Of a DNA stretch of 64,000 nucleotides, positions 37,985-45,977 are shown in pieces (position 1 is the stretch's first letter; each line of letters begins with the position of its first letter). Source of the DNA: Blautia_A ammoniilytica (GTDB lineage Bacteria; Bacillota; Clostridia; Lachnospirales; Lachnospiraceae); assembly GCF_025566965.1 (NCBI RefSeq), contig NZ_JAOQJL010000017.1:1-64000 (forward strand). Direction: 5' to 3'. The notes under the pieces are model-generated. The model was not told the DNA's origin and searched no databases. It worked only from the letters and a program-made list of their open reading frames with translations. The position numbers and the translations under genes are program-made.

Positions 37985-39517
37985 ATGAGTGAAACAAAAC
38001 CATTACTTGAATTAAGAGGAATCACAAAAACATTTGGCCAGTTTGTGGCAAATGATCATATTGATCTTACCATTCGTCCTGGTGAGGTACATGCACTGCT
38101 GGGAGAAAACGGAGCAGGAAAAAGTACATTAATGAATATTATTTACGGACTTTATCACCCAGATGAAGGACAGATCCTTTTGAAAGGGAAAGAAGTACAT
38201 ATTAAATCACCAAAGGATGCCCTTAGGCTGGGAATCGGTATGGTACATCAGCATTACATGCTGGTAGATGTTTTTTCCTCATCTGAAAATGCTTACCTGG
38301 TTGGAAATGATTCTCTTTTTTCAAGAGTAAAAGAAAAGGATATTGAGAAAAGGCTGGAGGATATTGGAAAACAGTTTGGCCTTCAGGTAGACACTCATGC
38401 AACCGTAGCTAAACTGACTATAGGAATGCAGCAGAGACTTGAGATCCTGAAGCTTCTTTATACAGGAGCAGAGCTTCTGATCCTTGATGAGCCGACTGCA
38501 GTGCTTGCACCTCAGGAATGTGACATGCTCTTTGAAACCATACATGCACTGGTAAAAAACGGAAAAAGCGTGGTGTTTATCAGTCATAAGCTGGACGAGG
38601 TGCTGAAAATCAGCGATCGGATCACCGTGCTCAGTCATGGAACAGTTGCAGGCCATATGATGACCAGGGATGCAGATAAGCAGAAAATCATCAATATGAT
38701 GGTAGGAGAAGAAGTAAAAGCACCTACAGCAGTAGCAAGAGCTACCATAGAACCGGAGGAAGGGGAAAAACCTTTGCTGGAACTGAAGGGTGTGGAAGCA
38801 CTGGACGACAGAGGTGTGAAAACTGTTTCCGGTGTGGATCTGACCATCCACAGAGGAGAGATCGTAGGGATCGCCGGTGTGGAAGGCAACGGCCAGGCTG
38901 AGATCGCAGAGGTGGCAGCAGGGCTTCGGGAAATTTGCGGAGGCTCCCTTTTCCTGGACGGCGAAGAGATACGGAAATCAAAGGCACAGACTTTTATCGA
39001 CCATGATGTGGCTTATGTGCCTGCAGACAGAAATACAGTGGCCACTGTTAAAAGCTTCCGGCTTTTTGATAACTGGCTATTAAGAAGAAAGAAAATACAG
39101 AAAAAGGCAGGACTGCTGAATTATCGGGCGATCAAGCAGGATACAAAGGATTATATGGAAATGTTCGATGTAAGAGCCCGAGGCATTGGGGATATTTCAG
39201 GAAACCTGTCTGGAGGAAACCTGCAGAAGTTTATTCTTGCAAGAGAGCTTAGTAAAAAACCAAGAACAATGATCTGTTCTTATCCTACCAGAGGAGTGGA
39301 TGTAATGGCATCCTGGTTTATCCGGGATAATATACTGAAAGCCAGAGATGAAGGAATGGGAGTTATGCTATTATCCGGTGACCTGGAAGAACTGTTTTAC
39401 CTGGCAGACCGGCTGGTGGTTATGTTTAAAGGAAAGGTCATTGGTGAAGTAGATCCAAGACATACAACTGTACAGGAGGTTGGAAGTCTGATGATGGGGG
39501 TGAAAGCACATGAATGA
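37985..39517 (+). CDS. ABC importer ATPase, BMP/nucleoside type (two ATPase domains)
   Basis: 510 residues with two nucleotide-binding domains. First: Walker A GENGAGKST, noncanonical signature LTIGMQQR, Walker B LLILDEPTA, SHKLDEV. Second: degenerate P-loop GVEGNGQAE, good signature LSGGNLQK, Walker B replaced by MICSYPTRGVD. As in RbsA/YufO-type importers only one composite site is likely active, although here the usual Asp-Glu of domain 2 is lost. It powers uptake by the two permeases that follow. The closest described transporters (YufN-PQ, BmpA) take up purine nucleosides. The permease gene overlaps it by 8 bases. Confidence 0.92.
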   Translation: MSETKPLLELRGITKTFGQFVANDHIDLTIRPGEVHALLGENGAGKSTLMNIIYGLYHPDEGQILLKGKEVHIKSPKDALRLGIGMVHQHYMLVDVFSSSENAYLVGNDSLFSRVKEKDIEKRLEDIGKQFGLQVDTHATVAKLTIGMQQRLEILKLLYTGAELLILDEPTAVLAPQECDMLFETIHALVKNGKSVVFISHKLDEVLKISDRITVLSHGTVAGHMMTRDADKQKIINMMVGEEVKAPTAVARATIEPEEGEKPLLELKGVEALDDRGVKTVSGVDLTIHRGEIVGIAGVEGNGQAEIAEVAAGLREICGGSLFLDGEEIRKSKAQTFIDHDVAYVPADRNTVATVKSFRLFDNWLLRRKKIQKKAGLLNYRAIKQDTKDYMEMFDVRARGIGDISGNLSGGNLQKFILARELSKKPRTMICSYPTRGVDVMASWFIRDNILKARDEGMGVMLLSGDLEELFYLADRLVVMFKGKVIGEVDPRHTTVQEVGSLMMGVKAHE

Positions 39518-40646
39518 AGTGACAAAACAGAAAATATCAGATTTGCTGAAAACACTGGCGATCATATTGATAAGCTTTGTGGCAGCCATGCTGATCGGTG
39601 CAATTTTCGTAGTAATTCTTGGCAAAAGCCCATTGGAAACCTATAAGCAGCTGATCCTTTCACCGTTTACAAATATGGGAAACTTCGGAACCATTATCCG
39701 TAATATGATCCCATTAAGTCTTGTGGCTATCGGTGTTGCATTTGCAGGAAAATGTGGATTAAGCAACCTGGGCGGTGACGGACAGTTCCTGATGGGAGCG
39801 CTGGCAATGATTCTGGTAAGTACCACTATAGGTAAGCATCTGGGATGGATGTCCATTATCGTAGGGATGCTTCTTGGAACTGTTTTTGGAGCTGTGTGTG
39901 GCGGCTTTGCAGGATGGCTGAAAGCAAAATTTAAGGTAAGTGAGATCATTACCGTATTAATGCTGAATTACATTGTAGAATATTTTATCGCATATCTGGA
40001 TCATGGTCCGATGCTGAAGGCAGGAAGCTCTACTCCCCAGACAGAATCTATTGCAGAGTACGAGCGGATCCCAAGGATTTTTGAAGGCACCATGTTCAGT
40101 TACTCCATTCTTATTGTATTGGTTTGCATCCTGCTCTATTGGATCGTAATGCAGAAAACAACTTTCGGATATAAGATCCGTGTATTGGGAGGCAGCGTAA
40201 AAGCAGCGCAGTATGGTGGCGTAGATCCTGAAAAGTATTACACAAAGGTAATGGCCATCAGCGGTGCATTTGCAGGGTTTGCAGGTGTTGTGGAGGTGTG
40301 CAGCTTTGCATACTGTGTACAGGATGGTATCTGCAACAGCTACGGCTTTAACGGTGTGCTGATAGCGCTTCTTGGATTCTATCATCCGGTGGGAATCCTG
40401 CTGGCAGCGTTTTTCTTCTCTGTATTGAATGTTGGGGGAAATGTAATGCAGATTACCTGTGCAGTGCCTACTACCTTTGTATCGATGTTGAAAGGCCTGA
40501 TGGTTTTGTTCATTCTTCTGGGACTGAGCGCAAAGCTGAAAAAAAAGTTCAGACCATCAAAGAAACAGGCTTGCGAAGATCTGAAAGAAAGTGTGAAAAG
40601 TACCGTAGAAACTACTGTGAAGATGAAAGAAAGAGAGGCGGTATAA
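39510..40646 (+). CDS. ABC importer permease 1 (BmpB/YufP type)
   Basis: 378 residues, about ten transmembrane segments of the BPD_transp_2 family (LSNLGGDGQFLMGALAMILV, LGGSVKAAQYGGVDPEKYYTKVMAISGAFAG). The start overlaps the ATPase gene by 8 bases and its stop abuts permease 2, showing tight coupling. The hydrophilic C-terminal tail of about 40 residues is lysine-rich and cytoplasmic. It forms half of the membrane channel of a purine nucleoside-type importer; specificity for nucleobase, nucleoside or another heterocycle is not determinable. Confidence 0.92.
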   Translation: MNEVTKQKISDLLKTLAIILISFVAAMLIGAIFVVILGKSPLETYKQLILSPFTNMGNFGTIIRNMIPLSLVAIGVAFAGKCGLSNLGGDGQFLMGALAMILVSTTIGKHLGWMSIIVGMLLGTVFGAVCGGFAGWLKAKFKVSEIITVLMLNYIVEYFIAYLDHGPMLKAGSSTPQTESIAEYERIPRIFEGTMFSYSILIVLVCILLYWIVMQKTTFGYKIRVLGGSVKAAQYGGVDPEKYYTKVMAISGAFAGFAGVVEVCSFAYCVQDGICNSYGFNGVLIALLGFYHPVGILLAAFFFSVLNVGGNVMQITCAVPTTFVSMLKGLMVLFILLGLSAKLKKKFRPSKKQACEDLKESVKSTVETTVKMKEREAV

Positions 40647-41579
40647 ATGGATGTGATGGCATTTATCAGTTCCATGCTTGCAGCCGGTATCCGAATGGGA
40701 ATTCCCATTGCTTTTGCCGGAATTGGTGTGGTGATCGCTGAAAAAAGCGGTGTTCTGAATATCGGATGTGAAGGGGAGATGCTGACAGGAAGCTTTGTCA
40801 CCTTTGTAGTTGTTTACTTTACCCACAGTTATTTTCTTGGGATACTTGCAGGCGGCGCAGGTGGTCTTCTTACAGCAATGATCATTTCTTTTCTTTCAAT
40901 CACAAGGAAACAGGATCAATCTGTTGTAGGAATTGTTGTAAACATATTTGCTGCCGGATTTACCAGCTTTATTTACCGGGTTATTTTCGGAACAAGTGGT
41001 TCAGGACTTAGCATTGATGTTATGAGCACCATAAAAATACCGGTGCTTGGAGATATTCCTTTTATTGGAAATATTTTCTTTAATCAGACGATTTTGTATT
41101 ACGCGCTGATCGTTGTAGCAGTTGTCTGCTGGTTCGTGCTGATGAAGCTGAAAGCAGGACTTCAGCTCAGAGCTATTGGAGAGAATCCAAGAGCTGCACA
41201 GGCCTGTGGAATCAATGTTATTTTATACAGGCATATCGCAGTGATGCTGGCAGGATTCCTTTCCGGGATCGGCGGTGCATACCTGGTAGTGGCTACTATG
41301 GGAAGTTTTGTGGAAGAAATGAGTGCAGGCCGTGGCTTTATTGCAATGGCTGTGTCCACGTTATGTCACTGGAATCCTATCCTTGCTTTGATCGCATCTT
41401 TTGTGTTTGGTATTGCCCAGGGTTTGCAGATGAGAATGCAGGCTTATGGTATTAATATTCCGTATCAGTTTTTACTGATGCTTCCCTATGTACTGACCAT
41501 TGTCAGTATGGTTCTGTTTGGCAGAGGTGTAAGAGCACCGAAAGCACTTGGGACTGTGTACGAAAAAGAGGGAAGATAA
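40647..41579 (+). CDS. ABC importer permease 2 (BmpC/YufQ type)
   Basis: 310 residues with about nine transmembrane segments. The motif VLNIGCEGEMLTGSF and the coupling segment LRAIGENPRAAQACGINV are those of the second permease in BMP-type importers. It starts at the base after the previous stop, with GAGAGGCGG as ribosome site inside the upstream gene. A 45-base gap separates it from the binding-protein gene. Confidence 0.93.
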   Translation: MDVMAFISSMLAAGIRMGIPIAFAGIGVVIAEKSGVLNIGCEGEMLTGSFVTFVVVYFTHSYFLGILAGGAGGLLTAMIISFLSITRKQDQSVVGIVVNIFAAGFTSFIYRVIFGTSGSGLSIDVMSTIKIPVLGDIPFIGNIFFNQTILYYALIVVAVVCWFVLMKLKAGLQLRAIGENPRAAQACGINVILYRHIAVMLAGFLSGIGGAYLVVATMGSFVEEMSAGRGFIAMAVSTLCHWNPILALIASFVFGIAQGLQMRMQAYGINIPYQFLLMLPYVLTIVSMVLFGRGVRAPKALGTVYEKEGR

Positions 41580-41624
41580 AAGGTAGTTATAAAATTTATT
41601 ATATAACCAGAGGAGGAATCTATT

Positions 41625-42674
41625 ATGAGAAAACATTTCATTACAAGAATGGCAGGAATGGTTATGGCAGGATTGATGGCATTTAGCATGTCAGCACCGG
41701 TCATGGCAGAGGAAGCAGCTGCAGAGGAGACAACAGATGATGCAGCAGAGGAAACAACAGAGGCAGCCGCTTCAGTTGAGACGATTGCACTGATCCTTCC
41801 AGGGGTTATTACAGACCAGTCCTGGAGTCAGCTGGCTTATGAAGCACTGGAAGACCTGAAGGAGGAAGGTTACGACACTGCATATACAGAAAGCGTTACT
41901 GCTGCTGATGCAGAAACAGTATTCAGAACATATGCAGACGAGGGATATGACCTGATCATCGGACATGGAAGTGAGTTTACAGAAGCAGCTGTAACGGTAG
42001 CAGGTGATTATCCAGATACCTATTTCTTCTGTACCAATAAATGTCCGGATGGTGTAGAACCGCCGGCAAACCTGGGATTCTGCTATACAAAAGAGTATGA
42101 AGCTGCTTATGCATGCGGAGTTGCTGCTGCAATGTCCACAGAGTCAAAAGTTGTAGGTTATCTGGGAGGCATGGAGCAGTCTAGCCAGATTGCTGATAAA
42201 AATGCATTTATTGATGGTGTTGCTTCTGTAGATCCGGATATCAAGGTGATCACAGTTATGTCCGGTACCTTTACAGACTCTGCACTTGGTAAAGAGGCTG
42301 CTCTTTCCATGATCGAGCAGAAGGCAGATGTACTGATGCATTCCTGTGATACAACTGGTCTTGGACTGATTGAGGCTTGTACAGAAAATAATGTAAAATG
42401 GATTGGCTATGGTGCGGATCAGGTAGATCTTGGTTCTGATCTTTGCATTACATCCTGCATCGCTGATACAGGAAAAGCAATCGAAGAAGTAATCACCAAA
42501 GTAGGTACTGATGAGTTTGGAACCTCCTGGATGCCTGGCATGGCTGATGATGTAGTTTTCGTAGGTACTTTTGGTGACAACGTACCTGATGAAGTAAAGA
42601 GTGCTGTAGAGGATACCTGCGAAAAGATCAAAAGCGGCGAGATCGTTGTAGAGAACAAAGAAACAGACAACTAA
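41625..42674 (+). CDS. BMP-family substrate-binding protein, non-lipidated signal peptide
   Basis: 349 residues. Signal peptide (MRKHFITRMAGMVMAGLMAF, cut near SAPVMA-EE), an acidic Ala/Glu/Thr linker of about 30 residues, then a BMP (Med/PnrA-like) domain: IALILPGVITDQSWSQLAYE, GYDLIIGHGSEFTEAA, VGYLGGMEQ and GYGADQVDLG. It captures the ligand for the two permeases. Most Gram-positive BMP proteins are lipoproteins, but I see no lipobox Cys here, so it may be secreted or held otherwise, for example by the acidic linker. GAGGAGG precedes the ATG. A 22-base tandem repeat follows its stop. Confidence 0.93.
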   Translation: MRKHFITRMAGMVMAGLMAFSMSAPVMAEEAAAEETTDDAAEETTEAAASVETIALILPGVITDQSWSQLAYEALEDLKEEGYDTAYTESVTAADAETVFRTYADEGYDLIIGHGSEFTEAAVTVAGDYPDTYFFCTNKCPDGVEPPANLGFCYTKEYEAAYACGVAAAMSTESKVVGYLGGMEQSSQIADKNAFIDGVASVDPDIKVITVMSGTFTDSALGKEAALSMIEQKADVLMHSCDTTGLGLIEACTENNVKWIGYGADQVDLGSDLCITSCIADTGKAIEEVITKVGTDEFGTSWMPGMADDVVFVGTFGDNVPDEVKSAVEDTCEKIKSGEIVVENKETDN

Positions 42675-42679
42675 GAAAC

Positions 42680-42723
42680 GGATAACTAAGAAACAAATAA
42701 CGGATAACTAAGAAACAAATAAC
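42680..42723 (+). repeat. Two tandem 22-base repeats after the binding-protein gene
   Basis: Two identical copies (42680-42701 and 42702-42723) beginning GGATAACTAAGAAAC. They resemble the end of the upstream gene (GACAACTAAGAAAC), so they probably arose by slippage or duplication of the stop region, and each copy carries stops in the gene's frame. Confidence 0.85.
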
Positions 42724-42773
42724 TAAGAACAAAGAAAAAGATCGTTAAGAAACAAACTCAGGAGATGACAGGA

Positions 42774-43967
42774 TTGAAAAGCTATAAAAATGCAAATGTT
42801 TTCTATGGAAAAAATCTGGAACTGGTGAAAGGGAAAACCATCCTGGTGGATCAGGGAAGGATTCAGGGAATTACAGATGAGCAGTTTGAAAACAGCATAG
42901 ACCTTCATGGAGATTATGTAATACCTGCATTTGTAAATGCACACTGTCATCTGGGAGACACTGGTGCTAAAGAACTGGGAGTAGGACTTACATTGGAAGA
43001 GGCAGTTGTTTATCCTAATGGTCTGAAGCACAAATATCTGGCAAAAATTACCAGTGAAGAATTGACAGAAGCTGTCCGGGATGGTCTGAAAGAAATGTTG
43101 AAAAACGGCATCATCCTGGCAGCGGATTACAGGGAAGGGGGTCTGGCCGGGATCCAGGCAGTGCGGCAGGCGCAAAAAGGCTTGCCGATCCATGTGATGG
43201 AACTGGGCAGACCAGCCCTTACAAATGCAGATTCCACAGAGGAAGAATTTGAAAAAGAGATCCGTTCGATTCTGGAAGTTTCAGACGGTTTTGGGATGGG
43301 ACAGATTTATGCGGTAAGCAAAGAAAGAATGAAGAAGATCCGCAGCCTTTGTGGTGATAAGATTTTTTCTATTCATATTGCAGAAGGCAGAAGCGACTGC
43401 GAAAAATCAAAGAGAGAATATAATCAGTCGGAAGTGGAGCGAGCAGCTGAACTGGAAACAGATTTCATGGTGCATTTAACCCATACCGATGATCATGATA
43501 AAGAACTTCTTGTAAAGAAAAAGATTCCTATTGTCTGCTGTCCAAGGACAAACCTGATCCTGGGAGACGGTTTCCCGGAACTGGATATATTTACAAGGTT
43601 TGGGATTACATGGGGACTTGGAAGCGATAATATGATGTTTACATCTCCGGATCTGTTCCGGGAGATGGATACAGCCAGCCGGGTAATCCGGGGGCTAGGT
43701 GAAAAACCTGATTGTATGGATTTCAGGGAATGCTTAAAGGCTGCAACCTGGTCAGGAGCAAAGTCCCTTAAACAGGATAGCGAACTGGGAAGTATAGAGG
43801 AAGGAAAGTTGGCCAGCTTTTTGGCTATCCGTTCCGGATCCTGGAATTTAAAACACAGCCATAATGTGATTTCTTCCATTGTCCACAGGGTTGGACCTGA
43901 AGATATAGATTATTTCCTGGCGGATGGTACAGAGGTGATCCGCAAGGGAGAGTTTTTGTTTGAGTGA
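42774..43967 (+). CDS. SsnA/TRZ-ATZ-type amidohydrolase, second copy
   Basis: About 397 residues. Amidohydrolase with FVNAHCHLGD (HxH), FSIHIAEGRSD, VHLTHTDDHD and the metal Asp in LGSDNMMFTSPDLF; shorter than ssnA. It probably hydrolyses a C-N bond of a heterocycle imported by the adjacent transporter. Two starts compete: ATG 42765 directly touches the AGGAG site (42760-42764), while TTG 42774 stands nine bases away, so I prefer TTG. It shares the importer transcript, with no terminator between. Confidence 0.83.
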   Translation: MKSYKNANVFYGKNLELVKGKTILVDQGRIQGITDEQFENSIDLHGDYVIPAFVNAHCHLGDTGAKELGVGLTLEEAVVYPNGLKHKYLAKITSEELTEAVRDGLKEMLKNGIILAADYREGGLAGIQAVRQAQKGLPIHVMELGRPALTNADSTEEEFEKEIRSILEVSDGFGMGQIYAVSKERMKKIRSLCGDKIFSIHIAEGRSDCEKSKREYNQSEVERAAELETDFMVHLTHTDDHDKELLVKKKIPIVCCPRTNLILGDGFPELDIFTRFGITWGLGSDNMMFTSPDLFREMDTASRVIRGLGEKPDCMDFRECLKAATWSGAKSLKQDSELGSIEEGKLASFLAIRSGSWNLKHSHNVISSIVHRVGPEDIDYFLADGTEVIRKGEFLFE

Positions 43968-44027
43968 ACAGATATGCAAAAGATTCAGAACAGATGAATT
44001 TGCCTGGCGCTCAGAAAGGAGAGGCTT

Positions 44028-44771
44028 ATGTTTTATAAATATTATGATGAACTTACATGGGAAGAAGTGGAAAAACTGGATAAGGAGAAGTGCTGTGTAC
44101 TTCTTCCTCTTTCATCTATTGAACAGCATGGAAAGCACCTTCCGGTAGGAACAGATGATTATATCCTGAGAATGTGTATGGAGCAGCTGGAAGAAAAAGA
44201 AAATCCATCAGATATTACTTTTCTTTGCCTTCCCATCCTTGGGATAGGAACCAGTGATGAGCATATGACATTTCCGGGAACTATTTCCTTTTCAGCTACT
44301 ACGTATTTTGCCATTATCAATGATATTGTAACAGCATTGGCAAAGCATGGTTTTAAAAAGCTGGTAACAGTAAACGGACACGGAGGAAATACATCTTTGC
44401 TTGCAGGCTTTTCCCAGGAAATGAATCTGAAGCACCATGTGGTTGTTTATAATCTGGAAATACCAGCTATTTATAACAACTGTAACTGTGTGGAATCCCT
44501 GAAGGATATTTATGTGCCAGTGGATATTCACGCAGGAGATATGGAAACTTCCATGATGCTGTATAAAGAAAAAGAACTTGTGCATATGGAGAAAGCAGTG
44601 AACGTGGATGTAGAGTTTGAACCTTACTTCAGTGGATGGCTGACCAGAGACTTTAGCGAAACAGGCACTTTAGGCAGACCACTGCTGGCAACAGAGGAAA
44701 AGGGAAAACTGCTCCTGGATTATATTACAGATACAATGGCTAAGATCCTGGTGAAGATCGGAAAAAAATAG
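44028..44771 (+). CDS. Creatininase-family amidohydrolase
   Basis: 247 residues. The creatininase fold shows all metal-binding motifs: LPLSSIEQHGKHLPVGTDDY (Glu, His, Asp), VNGHGGNTSLL and DIHAGDMETSMML (His, Glu). The family opens cyclic amides (creatinine, the formamidopyrimidine in ArfB) or processes peptides (MftE). Sitting between an amidohydrolase and PreA/dihydropyrimidinase genes, it most likely cleaves a ring or formamide in a purine or pyrimidine intermediate. AAAGGAGAGG precedes the ATG. Cytosolic. Confidence 0.9.
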   Translation: MFYKYYDELTWEEVEKLDKEKCCVLLPLSSIEQHGKHLPVGTDDYILRMCMEQLEEKENPSDITFLCLPILGIGTSDEHMTFPGTISFSATTYFAIINDIVTALAKHGFKKLVTVNGHGGNTSLLAGFSQEMNLKHHVVVYNLEIPAIYNNCNCVESLKDIYVPVDIHAGDMETSMMLYKEKELVHMEKAVNVDVEFEPYFSGWLTRDFSETGTLGRPLLATEEKGKLLLDYITDTMAKILVKIGKK

Positions 44772-44780
44772 GAGGTCTAT

Positions 44781-45965
44781 ATGGCAGATATCAGTACCAC
44801 CTTTTGCGGAATTAAATTTGTAAATCCTTTTGTGATCGCTGCATCACCTTCCTCAGATAGTCTGGAAAAGGTGGAGCGTGCTTTTTTAGAAGGATGGGGC
44901 GGAGCAGTGCTGAAAACCATTGAGGCCAGAGGATGCCAAAGAGAATTGGCTGAGCCAAATATGGGAGCATTGGATTTTGCCGGGAAAAAGCAGATGGCTT
45001 TTTTCAATTATGATCTGTGCACTCAGCAGACACTGGAAGAGCTTTGCAGTGAGATCCGTTATCTGAAGAAAAAGTTTCCGGATCGGGTTGTGATCGCCAG
45101 TATTATGGCTAGTAACAGACCGCAGTGGAAGGAACTGGTGGAAGCTGTGGAAGATGCAGGCTGCGACATGATCGAGTGCAGCATTTCCTGCCCACAGGGT
45201 GATGGATCCGGGAAGATCCCGGCCTCAGATCCGCAGCTTCTGGAAGGCTGTGTCCAGGATATTAAGCAGTATGTAAGAAAGGGAACACCCCTGATCGTGA
45301 AAATGACACCTAACGTAACAGATATTGTGGCAGTGGCAAAGGCTGCTGAAAAAGGCGGGGCTGATTCTCTCTGCGGTATTGATACTGTGAAAAGCTTTAT
45401 TGGCATTGACATTGAGACAGGGCTTCCCAAGCTGCATGTAAATGGAAAATCCACTTATGGTGGTCTTTCCGGACCGGCTATAAAGCCGATTGCGCTAGGT
45501 TGTATGGCGCAGATCGCACAGTATACCGGACTGCCACTTGGAGGAGTAGGGGGGATCAGTAATTATGAAGATGCCCTGGAGTTCATGATGCTGGGGTGTG
45601 GTATGGTGGAAATCTGTTCTGCTATCAGCAAATATGGATACAGGATGATCAAAAATCTTTGTAATGGATTGTCCGATTTTATGGACAGACACGGAATTGA
45701 ATCATTATCAGAAATTGTAGGAAGCAGTCTTAAATACATTGTTTCCCAGCAAGAGCTTTCAAGGGACTGGCACGGGATCAGTACCATTGACAAAGAGAAA
45801 TGCATTGGCTGTAAAAGCTGTATCACAGCCTGTCAGGACTGTGGTTTCGGAGCCATGACACTGGAAGAGGGAAGACCAGTGGTGGATCCTGATAAATGCC
45901 CTGGCTGCGGTGTATGTAAAACAGTATGTCCAAAGAGCTGCATTCAGATTCTGGAGCAGCAGTAA
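44781..45965 (+). CDS. PreA-like dihydropyrimidine dehydrogenase with C-terminal 2x[4Fe-4S]
   Basis: 394 residues. FMN TIM-barrel of the dihydroorotate/dihydropyrimidine dehydrogenase family (FVNPFVIAASPSSDSL, IECSISCPQGDG with the catalytic-loop Cys, VGGISNYEDALEFMMLG) followed by two ferredoxin motifs (CIGCKSCITACQDC and CPGCGVCKTVCPKSC). It reduces uracil, thymine or a related ring, or runs in reverse. E. coli PreA works with the NADH-oxidising PreT; no preT is seen here, so ferredoxin may be the electron donor. GGAGG is close to the ATG, 9 bases after the creatininase gene; hydA follows. Confidence 0.88.
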   Translation: MADISTTFCGIKFVNPFVIAASPSSDSLEKVERAFLEGWGGAVLKTIEARGCQRELAEPNMGALDFAGKKQMAFFNYDLCTQQTLEELCSEIRYLKKKFPDRVVIASIMASNRPQWKELVEAVEDAGCDMIECSISCPQGDGSGKIPASDPQLLEGCVQDIKQYVRKGTPLIVKMTPNVTDIVAVAKAAEKGGADSLCGIDTVKSFIGIDIETGLPKLHVNGKSTYGGLSGPAIKPIALGCMAQIAQYTGLPLGGVGGISNYEDALEFMMLGCGMVEICSAISKYGYRMIKNLCNGLSDFMDRHGIESLSEIVGSSLKYIVSQQELSRDWHGISTIDKEKCIGCKSCITACQDCGFGAMTLEEGRPVVDPDKCPGCGVCKTVCPKSCIQILEQQ

Positions 45966-45977
45966 GGAGGTTTTAGC

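Noticed and set aside
29400..38000. Sigma-54 (-24/-12) promoters for the purine cluster
   Set aside because: No TGGCAC-N5-TTGC-like element with correct spacing was found upstream of the xdh or importer operons, and the regulator lacks GAFTGA.
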